Origin: Candidatus Flexifilum affinis
GTDB lineage: Bacteria > Chloroflexota > Anaerolineae > Aggregatilineales > Phototrophicaceae
Assembly (NCBI GenBank): GCA_016713325.1
Contig: JADJPJ010000029.1
Location: 1-52,890 of the forward strand
Direction: 5' to 3'
Length of the DNA: 52,890 nucleotides
Below the pieces are notes generated by a model. It searched no databases. It saw only the letters and a program-made list of their open reading frames with translations, and had not been told where the DNA came from. The position numbers were made by a program, and so were the translations under genes. Of the stretch, positions 1 to 7,894 are shown in pieces; the first letter of the stretch is position 1, and the number at the start of each line of letters is the position of its first letter.

Positions 1-757
1 CACCGGCGAACAGGCCAGTGACGAAGCCAAAGTCTCCATGGAGCCGGAGCTGCTGAAATCCCTCCTCAGTGAGCGCCAGCCGTACAACCCCGATGACCAA
101 TCCCTGAGTCGTCGCTCAAGTGATCCCAACGGTGAACATTTCCGGACGTGGACGCTCGACAGCGATCGCTATCAGACATGGGAGGGGGTTGGCGATAACG
201 CCCGCATCCTGTGGAGCTGGCTCGTCATGGGAAAAGGAAAGAAACTGCGCTCGATGTTCGGCCTCGTGTTCGACGAGACAACCCGCCGCCCACCGTCAGT
301 CGCTCAGGACCGCATGAACGGACAGCCGTTGAAGTTCACTCGGTGCGCACGGCCATTCGTCGCAGTCCGCGCCAGGGGCACCAACAACGGATCCAGTGGT
401 CGAGATTACCCAGCGACGCCGCGGCTATTTTGATCGAGAGGAGCAAAAGCATCACGACGCGGGTCCGAGCTCTTCAACCGAAGCAAGCGATTTTCGTTAT
501 TACGCGGGCTGCACACTGCTCATCAACCCTGCGACGATGGAGGTCGGGCGCGTCATCCGTACCCCGGCACGATTGCCGACGACGACTGCCTGGAGCGCTT
601 ACGCAGATTCCTCACCGAAGGGACGACCGAACCACACAACGCCTTTGACTTCACCAGCGACAGCCTGAACGCGCGCGAGGTGTTCGCGATGGTGCACCAG
701 AACGTGGAGACCAAACGCGATACGCAGGAAACCAGACAGGGCAAGCGACATGACTAG
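1..757 (+). CDS. Unrecognised protein, 5' end outside window, frameshifted
   Basis: I do not recognise this protein. An N-terminal stretch reads MEPELLKSLLSERQPYN and continues to about base 290 in one frame. Coding-like text then passes through two other frames (VVEITQRRRGYFDREEQ near 400, FRYYAGCTLLINPATMEV near 500) and ends with a charged tail at a TAG at 755-757. The stop overlaps the start of the MBL-fold gene by 8 bases, so the two are probably translationally coupled and may work together. At least three frame changes are needed, which fits assembly indels better than a real fusion. No transmembrane segment or nucleotide-binding motif is visible. The true start may lie before base 1. 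A role cannot be given from sequence alone; membership of a three-gene set with MBL-fold and PLD-like hydrolases is inferred only from order and strand. Confidence 0.45.
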
Positions 758-2293
758 AAATCGAAACTCCCCGCGACGATTGCTCCCTCCCGAGAACGGG
801 GCGACTGTTCGCATGTACCGCACAGGGCATGGCGACTGTTTTCTGCTCGCGCTGGCCGGGCAGGAACCTGCCAAACCGGTCTATGTCCTGATCGACTGCG
901 GCTCCAAGCCAGGATCGCCCAAATTCATCGGCACGAGTATCGATAAGATCGTCGACAGCATCTACGCCGCGACAGGCGGACACCTCGATATCGCCGTACT
1001 GACCCATGAACATCAGGATCACCTGGACGGCATCAGTCAAGCACGCTTCGACCGGGTCGAAATCGGTGAAACCTGGCTGGCGTGGACCGAGAACCCGGAG
1101 GATAAACTCGCCAACAAGCTGCGCAAGACCTACAAGGACACGCTGCTCGGCCTGCTGGAGGCGCGCAACCGACTGCAAGTGACGCGCGGCGCCGACGATG
1201 AACAGGTCGAACGGCTGGAACGGTTTTTAGGGTTTGAGCTGGGTGGGGAAGCGGAGGCGCTGTTCGGCGCGGCGGTCGACCCGGCGAACTCGCGCAGAAC
1301 AAGCAGGCGATGAAATTCTTCGTTGATCATTCCAGAAATGGTGCTCGCTATCTGTACCCCACGATGGCATCTTCACCATCCCTGGCGCACCCGACGTGAA
1401 CGTCTTCGTACTAGGCCCGCCATGCGACGAAGAGCGATTAAGACCTCGATCCGCGTCCTGATGAGGGGTTCAACCCGGAAGCGTTCGCCGCCGCCCGCCC
1501 TGCGGCTGACCTTCTGACGGCCATGCTAGGATCGAACGTTGTTCCTTTCGCCCGGCGCTACTACACGCCACTCGAAGAAGCTGCCGATGAGCGAGAGGCG
1601 GGGGGCAGTGCCCAGCTTTTCGCTGCCTACTACGGGCAGCAGGGTGTTCGATCCTCTCATGCGAGCCAACCGGGGCTGGTACGCGGTAGCAAAGAGGTGC
1701 ACGATAACCCTGCATGGCGCCGCATCAATGACGATTGGCTGTTTTCAGCGGATCAACTTGCGCTCGCGCTGAACAGCTACACCAACAATGCCAGCCTCGT
1801 CCTTGCCTTCGAGCTTGGCATCGACGGAAAAGTGCTGCTCTTCGCCGGAGACGCACAACGCGGCAACTGGGTTTCGTGGGCGCGCAAGGACTGGACGCAC
1901 GGTAAGCGCACGGTAAGCGCCCGTGAACTTCTCGCTCACACCGTTCTCTGCCAAGGTTGCCCATCACAGCAGCCATAATGCCACGCTGAGCGGAACAGCC
2001 GCAAGCGACTATCCTAATCTCGAATGGATGGGGCTTGGTAGTTACGCACGAGAATTCACAGCGATGATCACAGCGGTGCCTGCATGGGCAAAGCCCAAAC
2101 CCCCCGGTTGGAACCATCCTCTCCCAGCGATACGCGAGGCGCTCGATCGCAAGGCAGCCGGGCGGGTCTTTCAAACGGATACGGATCTGAAAGAACTGAA
2201 GAAGCCGATAACATCTTCACGAGCGGATTGGGATGAATTTCTGGCTCGTGCCAAAGAGATAAGTTGTACTTCGATTACGTGATTGTACCGTAG
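750..2293 (+). CDS. Metallo-beta-lactamase-fold hydrolase (ComEC/Rec2-like soluble type), frameshifted
   Basis: The protein starts at ATG 750 and carries the MBL-fold metal motif THEHQDHLDG at about residues 85-94 (DNA about 1002-1031). It is preceded by MYRTGHGDCFLLAL and VLIDCG, the usual first strands of soluble ComEC/Rec2-type MBL domains. A later metal-binding element, VAHHSSHNATL, lies at about 1950-1990, and LLFAGDAQRGNW at about 1840 matches the middle Asp ligand. The chain changes frame near 1290-1520, again near 1940, and near 2255, where the reading KLYFDYVIVP ends at TAG 2291-2293. About 500 residues result if the indels are repaired. MBL-fold enzymes of this type are metal-dependent hydrolases of nucleic acids or phosphodiesters; the substrate here is unknown. 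No transmembrane segments are seen, so this is not the ComEC channel itself. It sits between an unknown protein and a PLD-like protein on the same strand. Confidence 0.7.
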
Positions 2294-2537
2294 GCGAAGG
2301 TGCGGAAAATGGGAACCATTGATAATTCGATCAACGCTTTCGCATCCAGCGACACGCCAAAAACCAGCCCTGTCTTCGCCACATCCACACCGTAGGTGGA
2401 ATAGATGGAATCTCTTACCAACGCTCCACTGCAATACGGGGTGTTTCATTTGGGTCTGGAACGCCAAGTAGCCTGCGGCATCGGCTGGTGCCGCAGGTCA
2501 CGCACCGACTACAAGTGGTCCTGCAAGGTGGAAAAAT
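2294..2537. other. Short gap after the MBL-fold gene, no certain gene
   Basis: A start with a plausible ribosome site (GAAGG before ATG 2309) opens a reading MGTIDNSINAFASSDTPKT that stops after 28 residues. Coding-like text continues in another frame (GVFHLGLERQVACGIGW near 2440-2490) up to the edge of the 480-base repeat. It may be the 5' part of a small gene interrupted by that repeat, or chance. No terminator or RNA motif is clear. Confidence 0.25.
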
Positions 2538-2583
2538 ATCATCGGAGGGAGAATTGAGGCAGCCTCTGCAGCGTGAGACCGAT

Positions 2584-2631
2584 CAAACCGATCAGCCTCG
2601 TCAGCATTCGCTCGGCGGGCTGATCGGTTTG
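2584..2631 (-). terminator. Perfect 14-bp inverted repeat downstream of the primase C-terminal fragment
   Basis: Arms CAAACCGATCAGCC (2584-2597) and GGCTGATCGGTTTG (2618-2631) are exact reverse complements with a 20-base loop. A further half copy, CTGATCGGTTTT, follows at 2639-2650. It lies just past the stop of the minus-strand fragment, as in the intact copy at 4896-4943, so transcription termination is the likely role. There is no clean U-tract, so it could instead be an element boundary. Confidence 0.55.
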
Positions 2632-2654
2632 ACGGGCCTGATCGGTTTTCGCGG

Positions 2655-3017
2655 CTACGGCCTTGCCAGCGGCGACACGTCGTAGCGCTGCATCATGTCC
2701 AGCACCTGCGTCCGGTCGATCGCGTAGATCTTCCCTTCGGCGGTGTGCTGCCGGCGCTTGCGGTCCATCAGCCCGAGCCGCTTGAGCACATGGCCAATCC
2801 ACTGCGCCGCATTCGTCCGCTCGTCAGCCCCGTCCAGGATGCGGTTCACCTGCTCCCCCAGCGCCGCCGCCGTCAGCCAGCAGGAGGCGGTGGGGCACCC
2901 ACCCTCCGTCATCCGCTCCAACGCCTGGAGCACTGCCTCCTCCCGGTCGTTCAGCGCGCGGCCGTCGCCCAGCTCGACTTCCCAATGCGCCGCATCTGCC
3001 ACCGCAGAACGCAGGCC
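2655..3017 (-). pseudogene. Truncated duplicate of the primase C-terminus
   Basis: The minus-strand reading frame encodes AVADAAHWEVELGDGRALND and continues to LDMMQRYDVSPLARP, with near-identity to the last 120 residues of the primase at 4967-7528. Upstream of 3017 the similarity stops abruptly, and the frame runs on into unrelated sequence (to 3074), so this is a 5'-truncated copy. The frame is still open and most differences are substitutions, which suggests either recent duplication or a retained winged-helix-like C-terminal domain. It has no visible ribosome binding site of its own. It faces away from the PLD-like gene, whose start lies 41 bases beyond the repeat edge. Confidence 0.85.
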
Positions 3018-3057
3018 ACCTATCAAGCCTAATGTCGCAGCCAAGAGGGTAACGACC

Positions 3058-4582
3058 ATGCGCAACAAAGTCACCGATCAAGGACTCAGCGTACAAGCAA
3101 TTGCCGGAACCCACGTCGTGCTGCTCGGCTTCAATATGGAAGAAGTCAACTGCGATCAATTGATGGGCTTTGCCATCCACCGCACAGATCATACGGAGGA
3201 AGAGTGTTACTGGTTGAAGGGGCAGAAGACATTTGCCGAAACCGATCCCGGTTTTCCGCCCGGGTCGCAGTACTCAACGCGAGCCATCCGATCCAGAGTT
3301 TTCGTGGTCGGATTTTTCCGCAAAAGCCGAACCATGACTATACCTTTCGCGTGCAGGCGCTCAAAGGCACGCCACGCGACCTTCAAACCGCCCTGAAGTC
3401 TCAGTACGCATACAAACTGAAGCGCCAGAGGGTGGGACGCATGACGTATATTTCAATCGTGGGGCAGCCGCCTCGCGGGAATATGCCAACCGCTTCGGGA
3501 ATAGATCCCCGTCCGAAGTCGGGCGGGCAGCACATGAATGGCTCTCGCGTGGGTTGTATGAGTCGATGCTGGAATTCATCGGCAGGGCGACGGGACCGGA
3601 CTTCCGAACTGCGCATCTGTGCCTGAATTCCACTATGTGCCCATCCTAGAGGAACTGCGCGCTGCGAAGAACGCGGCGCTGGGCTGCCGGATTATCTATG
3701 ATCGGCGCAAAAGACAACCTGGCGCGCGAAACGATGCGGCTGTTCAAGAGGTTGGCATCGACAATCTATCATCAAACGCATATCGAATAAAGTCCGACAT
3801 CTCCGCATAACAAATTCATAATATTGCTGAAGGACGGCGAGCCGCAGGCCATCCTCACCGGTGGGACGAACTTCTCGGAAGGCGGCATCTTTGGTCACTC
3901 CAATGCCGTCCACATCGTCGAGGAGTCTGAGGTTGCGCGCGCCTATGCCCGCTACTGGGACTTGCTCTCGACCGATCCGAAAAGCGCGGCTCTGCGACCC
4001 AAAATCAACGATCTCTACGTGCTGCCGGATGGCAAGCCGCCGCAGGGCACGGGTGCGATATTCAGCCCACGTAACGGTCTTGATGCGCTCGACTGGTATT
4101 CTAGATTGGCGTCTTCAGCCGAGACCGGCCTGTTCATGACCTTCGCGTTCGGCATTCATCCAGCGTTTCAAGAGGGTCTATCGTACCGGCAAGGCGCGTA
4201 TGCAGTTTGCGCTGCTCGAAGAAGCCACACGACCGATGAAGAACGGTCCTGAAAAGGACGCGGAAGGCAGCGCATCCGTGATCTGAGGAAGAAACCGGAA
4301 AACCGCTTTGCCATCGGCGCATTTTGACGCTGAATAAGTTCGATCACTGGGTGAACGAGCAGGTCTCCGGTCTCAATCACAACATGCAGTACGTCCACAC
4401 GAAGTACATGCTCCGTTGACCCGCTCAGCGATGACCCCATTGTCGTCGCCAGGGTCTGCGAACTCAGCGCCGCTTCTACCACGGACAACGACGAAAATAC
4501 TTTGGTCGTACGGGGAACAAGCGGGTAGCCGGAACCTACCTCCGGAGAGTTTAGCTCGCGTGCACTAACCGCATTTCCGTGA
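3058..4582 (+). CDS. Phospholipase D-like (HKD superfamily) protein, frameshifted
   Basis: The gene starts at ATG 3058 behind a good ribosome site (AAGAGGGTAACGACC). After an N-terminal domain (MRNKVTDQGLSVQAI) two PLD-type motifs appear. The first is HNKFIILLKDGEPQAILTGG followed by TNFSEGG (about 3808-3885). The second is VHTKYML, a broken DPLSDDPIVV, GSANFSAASTTDNDEN and LVVRGNKR (about 4393-4530). These match the HxK(x4)D and GSxNF pattern of PLD-superfamily phosphodiesterases and nucleases. VRIIYDRRKDNPA precedes the first motif, as in family members. Five or more frame changes are needed (about 3270, 3390, 3630, 3805, 4150, 4420). The stop used is TGA 4580-4582; a degraded tail may continue to about 4760. 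The neighbouring MBL-fold protein is another phosphodiesterase type, so a nucleic-acid or lipid target is possible; the sequence does not decide this. Confidence 0.7.
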
Positions 4583-4849
4583 GTGGGCACAGTCGAAGTC
4601 GGCAGCGGGCGCATAGTCATCTGTTGATCGGAATCTGCGGACCAAGAGGGGGGGTTGGGTACTTCGGCAAACCCCTTGCGGACCCAAAGTCACATCAGCC
4701 CGCGGAAGCCGCGCATTGTAACGGCATTGGGGGGGGCCTGGCGATCCCCGCGCCCCGTCGCTAGCCTTTGGCGATGCCGGACTCTGCTGATCTAAAATGC
4801 GGACTTGTCCGGTCATCTGACGAACGCTAGACCTGAACCTGGGGTGGGC
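4583..4849. other. Gap between the PLD-like gene and repeat copy B
   Basis: This 267-base stretch contains short homopolymer runs (G7 near 4647 and G8 near 4729), common sites of indel error, and coding-like text that may be the damaged 3' end of the PLD-like gene. I see no promoter, hairpin or separate gene. Confidence 0.3.
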
Positions 4850-5329
4850 ATCATCGGAGGGAGAATTGAGGCAGTATCTGCAGAGTGAAACCGGTCAAAC
4901 CGATCAGCCTCGTCAGCATTCACTCGGCTGGCTGATCGGTTTGACGGGTCTGATCGGTTTTCGCGGCTACGATCGCGCCAGCGGCTGCACGTCGTAGCGC
5001 TGCATCATGTCCAGCACCTGTGTGCGGTCGATGGCGTAGATTTTGCCCTCGGCCGTGTGCTGCCGGCGATTGCGGTCCATCAGCCCCAGCCGCTTGAGCA
5101 CATGCCCGATCCACTGCGCTGCGTTCGTCCGTTCGTCACCGCCGTCCAGGATGCGGTTCACCTGCTCCCGCAGCGCCGCCGCCGTCAGCCAGCAGGAGGC
5201 GGCAGCGCTTCCGCCTTCCGTCATCCGCTCCAGCGCCTGCAGCACCGCCTCCTCCCGGTCGTTGAGCGCCCGCCCATCGCCCAGCTCCACATCCCACTGC
5301 GCAGCATCCGCCACCGCTGCTCGCAGACC
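4850..5329 (-). repeat. 480-bp direct repeat, copy B (within the intact primase gene)
   Basis: This is the same 480 bases as copy A at 2538-3017, direct orientation, no net length change. It covers the terminator-like inverted repeat and the 3' end of the intact primase gene, so this copy is presumably the source. A shortened, indel-rich relative lies at 48336-48694. Confidence 0.9.
4896..4943 (-). terminator. Inverted repeat downstream of the primase gene
   Basis: Perfect 14-bp arms CAAACCGATCAGCC (4896-4909) and GGCTGATCGGTTTG (4930-4943) flank a 20-base loop, 24 bases past the primase stop codon on the minus strand. Position and stem strength fit a terminator or an RNA-stabilising hairpin. 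A following half copy CTGATCGGTTTT lies at 4950-4961. The structure is conserved in all three copies of this repeat, and substitutions in the third copy (right arm CTGATCAGTTTG) weaken only one pair. Confidence 0.6.
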
Positions 5330-7528
5330 GACAATTCCGCCCTCCTCCTCGAAGAACGCTGCCAGCGCCATCAGCGGCGACCACAGCTCAGCAGACCGGT
5401 TGTTCAGCGGGTGCAGTTCGGGCCGCGCCGTGTAGTTGTGGCGCACCTCCTGGAACGCCGTCAGCGCCAGGGTGTAGAGCTGGTGCCGCAGCGCAGCTCC
5501 GTCGAAGTTCGCCGGGAACACCGGCAGCTTCTGCATCGTCCGCCGCATCGGCAGCGCGATGCAGCGACTGGCCAGCACATCCTCCAGCCCGGCAATCGCC
5601 GCCAGGATCTTCGGCGAGTAGACGTCGAACGTCTGCGGCCTGTGCTCGTCGCCGATGAGCCTCAGCGCCGGCATCCCCGCCTTGTAACCGCTGTTCAGGA
5701 GCTGCCGGATCTGCGCCATCGCCGGGTCGCGCGGGCTGTGGTAGCGCTCTGCCTCGTCGATGCCCACCGTGCAGCTTGTCATGTGGATCAGGCGGAACAG
5801 ACTGGCCCCGGTCGGGTCCGCGGTGCTGACCATGTTGAAGGCCAGCGGCTGCAGGACGCGCAGCACTGTGCTCTTGCCACTGTTTTTCGGTCCATTCAAC
5901 GCGAGATAGGGATAGGCGGGGAAGAGCGCATAGAAGTAGGTGCCAATCGTCCACAGCGCCAGCACATGACTCTCCACTTCCGAGCGGAATTCGAGATAGG
6001 TCGCCAGCAGTCTTCGAAGCGTCAAATAGACCTCTCCCGGCGAGGCGATCTCCCCGGCCAGGTAGCGCTGGATGTCGCTGTAGCGCCAGCGCATCAGGAA
6101 GTCGCCACCGTCGGGGATACTCCGCAGCGCGATCTCCCGTCCGCCGACCTCGACCACCTGCGCGCCGTTGAGCCGCACCAGCTCACGGGCGCTGCTCACC
6201 AGGTATGGCTGCAGGACCAGACGGTTGTCGCGGGTCCGCTCCCGCAGCGTGACGGTCACGATCCCCACCTCCTCGCTGAAGCCCTGCGCCGCCGACAGCA
6301 CCGGCACATCATCGTTTACGAGATCAAATTCCAGGGCGGACTCATGTGTCGCTGCCGCCGGCGTCGACTTCATCAGCGCAGTGATCAGCCGCGGCGGGAC
6401 GCCGAGCTCCTGCACGGCCGACCGGAACTGCGCCACCGCGTACGGGTCGAGGTCGCCGGCACTCGCAAAGCACTCCCGCAGCGCATCCTCCCGCGCCAGC
6501 CCTTCCAGCCGCCCTGCCCGCTCGACCTCGGCCAGCAGCCAGTTCTGCGACCGGTTGAGCAGCGCCTCAGCGTCCTCGCGCGTTCCTCCGGCCAGCAGCC
6601 ACTCGTTGGCATCCTTGATGCCCTCCGGCAGCGTCGGCAGAAAGGCCCGCGGGCCGAGTGCACGCGCCATCTGCCGCCCGATCTCCGACGCCTCTGGCGT
6701 GTTGTCCAACAGCACGAAGGCACGCCGCTGCCCCTTCAGCCGGCGCAGCAGATCCTCTGACGCGCGCATCCCGCCCAGCGCCACGGCCGGAATGCCCCAC
6801 CCGCCGAAGGTGATGGCATCCGCCTGCCCTTCGACGATTACGATATGCGGTGCATCCTCGTGGAACACATGGTTGAAGTAGGGCTGCCGCTCGCCGATGA
6901 CCTCCGCCGGCGGGTTGTAGTGGCGCTTCCCCTCGATCGACCGGCCGCTCAGATACGTCAGCCGACCTGATTCGCGGTGAACGTAGACCAGCATCCCCGC
7001 CGGGAACTTCTCCACCACCTTGCGCCACTTCTCAGATAGATGCAGATCCTTCAGCAGGACGCGCTTGTCCGCCGGCATGAAGCCCACCTGCTCGGCGCGC
7101 AGCGTCGCTGCCGGCCATCCACGGGTCTGTGTGGCGTACACCAGAGCACCGGGCGTCTGCATCAGGCACTCGTGCAAACGAGCGACCAGTTCGCGCTCCG
7201 CCCACAGGCCTGAGCGGCGAAAGTCGCTGTCCTTATCTATGAGAATGCCCGCCCGGTCAGCCAGGAGCTTAACCGCTTCCAGAAACATACCTGCATCGCG
7301 CGCGTTCCACCGCTCGCCGTAGCCAAGCAGGTGCCGCCCGGCGAAGTCGAACACGTCGCCCTGCTCACCTCGTGAATTCCAGAAGTAGTACTCCGTCTTC
7401 GGCGTCACCACCAGACTGTCGTGGTCCACACCGATGTAGCGCGCTCCCTGCCTGCGCAGAGGATAGCGTTCACCGATGACCTGCTGGATCGGGCAGCGCG
7501 CCCGGATCGGGTCGAGATCGAGGGTCAT
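4967..7528 (-). CDS. Plasmid/phage-type primase with Toprim and P-loop ATPase domains
   Basis: Start ATG 7528 is chosen over an upstream TTG (7546) because GGGAG sits 8 bases before it; the product is about 853 residues and unbroken. The N-terminus (residues 1-95) resembles the DnaG-type primase zinc-binding module (YFWNSRGEQGDVFDFAG) but lacks the Cys/His cluster. Residues about 228-316 form a Toprim domain: IVIVEGQADAITF supplies the catalytic Glu, and KDANEWLL is typical. The acidic pair is reduced to LLDNTPEAS, so one usual Asp is Asn. Residues about 535-680 hold a P-loop ATPase (Walker A GPKNSGKST, Walker B VGIDEAE, possible arginine finger LASRCIALPMRR). The last 120 residues look like a winged-helix DNA-binding region. 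Such primase-ATPases start replication of plasmids and phages. It is the last gene of a parA-parB-primase set, which supports a role in replicon maintenance. The 3' end is duplicated elsewhere in the window. Confidence 0.8.
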   Translation of the reverse strand: MTLDLDPIRARCPIQQVIGERYPLRRQGARYIGVDHDSLVVTPKTEYYFWNSRGEQGDVFDFAGRHLLGYGERWNARDAGMFLEAVKLLADRAGILIDKDSDFRRSGLWAERELVARLHECLMQTPGALVYATQTRGWPAATLRAEQVGFMPADKRVLLKDLHLSEKWRKVVEKFPAGMLVYVHRESGRLTYLSGRSIEGKRHYNPPAEVIGERQPYFNHVFHEDAPHIVIVEGQADAITFGGWGIPAVALGGMRASEDLLRRLKGQRRAFVLLDNTPEASEIGRQMARALGPRAFLPTLPEGIKDANEWLLAGGTREDAEALLNRSQNWLLAEVERAGRLEGLAREDALRECFASAGDLDPYAVAQFRSAVQELGVPPRLITALMKSTPAAATHESALEFDLVNDDVPVLSAAQGFSEEVGIVTVTLRERTRDNRLVLQPYLVSSARELVRLNGAQVVEVGGREIALRSIPDGGDFLMRWRYSDIQRYLAGEIASPGEVYLTLRRLLATYLEFRSEVESHVLALWTIGTYFYALFPAYPYLALNGPKNSGKSTVLRVLQPLAFNMVSTADPTGASLFRLIHMTSCTVGIDEAERYHSPRDPAMAQIRQLLNSGYKAGMPALRLIGDEHRPQTFDVYSPKILAAIAGLEDVLASRCIALPMRRTMQKLPVFPANFDGAALRHQLYTLALTAFQEVRHNYTARPELHPLNNRSAELWSPLMALAAFFEEEGGIVGLRAAVADAAQWDVELGDGRALNDREEAVLQALERMTEGGSAAASCWLTAAALREQVNRILDGGDERTNAAQWIGHVLKRLGLMDRNRRQHTAEGKIYAIDRTQVLDMMQRYDVQPLARS

Positions 7529-7615
7529 GAGCTTGTCTCCCGGCAATACGAAGCCAGCGCCGCCCGCCTGAGCGGCGAAAAATCGCAGTTGAATTGTCAG
7601 CGGTCCGGGAGTGTG

Positions 7616-7649
7616 ATAGAGTTTGAGGTGTCCAGTCTCAAATCTCTAT
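7616..7649. repeat. Imperfect inverted repeat in the parB-primase gap
   Basis: ATAGAGTTTGAG (7616-7627) pairs with CTCAAATCTCTAT (7637-7649) with one bulged base and a 9-base loop. It lies about 90 bases upstream of the primase start on the minus strand, so it could be an operator or a leader hairpin for that gene. No consensus is recognised. Confidence 0.5.
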
Positions 7650-7664
7650 CGGTTCCCGCCCAGA

Positions 7665-7694
7665 CCCACCCTTCCAGGTGGGCTTTTCTTTTCT
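7665..7694 (+). terminator. Hairpin followed by T-rich tract
   Basis: CCCACC (7665-7670) and GGTGGG (7677-7682) form a 6-bp stem with a CTTCCA loop, followed by CTTTTCTTTTCT. This is a rho-independent terminator shape read on the plus strand. No plus-strand gene precedes it, so it may block antisense transcription into the gap or end an unannotated plus-strand RNA. Confidence 0.5.
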
Positions 7695-7749
7695 ATCGCC
7701 CTGACGAGGGCGGCGCGCGGCTTCTGCATGCTCTTCTCCCTCAGACTCA

Positions 7750-7775
7750 AAAAGGTTTACGCGCGTAAACCTTTT
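7750..7775. promoter_or_regulatory. 26-bp perfect palindrome, candidate parS centromere
   Basis: The 26 bases are exactly self-complementary, with core GGTTTACGCGCGTAAACC. It lies 120 bases past the parB stop and about 220 bases upstream of the primase start. ParB proteins bind palindromes, often placed next to the parAB genes, and the TTTAC...GTAAA core is similar in style to known parS palindromes. It is the only such sequence I can see in the window. An RNA hairpin or terminator is the alternative; the run after the right arm (CCTTTT) is too short to be convincing. Confidence 0.55.
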
Positions 7776-7894
7776 AGTCTTCTGGCAGGTAGTGTCTCAC
7801 CCGTGTCAGAAAGCCGATGTGGAATCGATGCCGAGCTCTGGCTAGAGCGCCCGTCTCTTCCTGGCGCAGCATCATGCCCTGGCCACCTCCTGTT

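Larger units (their letters stand above)
2538..3017 (-). repeat. 480-bp direct repeat, copy A (3' end of the primase gene plus its terminator)
   Basis: This stretch matches 4850-5329 in the same orientation and with the same length (480 bases, no net indel). It begins at ATCATCGGAGGGAGAATTGA in both copies and ends at GCAGGCC/GCAGACC. It contains the terminator-like inverted repeat and the last 120 or so codons of the primase. Unrelated sequence abuts it on both sides. A third, degraded copy is at about 48336-48694. Confidence 0.9.
7529..7894. other. Gap between parB and the primase: regulatory content only
   Basis: These 366 bases hold the imperfect inverted repeat at 7616-7649, the hairpin with T-tract at 7665-7694 and the 26-bp palindrome at 7750-7775. 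No coding region on either strand is convincing. Confidence 0.6.

Noticed and set aside
5057..6760. Long open frame (567 codons) on the plus strand opposite the primase gene
   Set aside because: Arg/Gln/His-rich composition with no motifs; it is the antisense shadow of a GC-rich intact gene.
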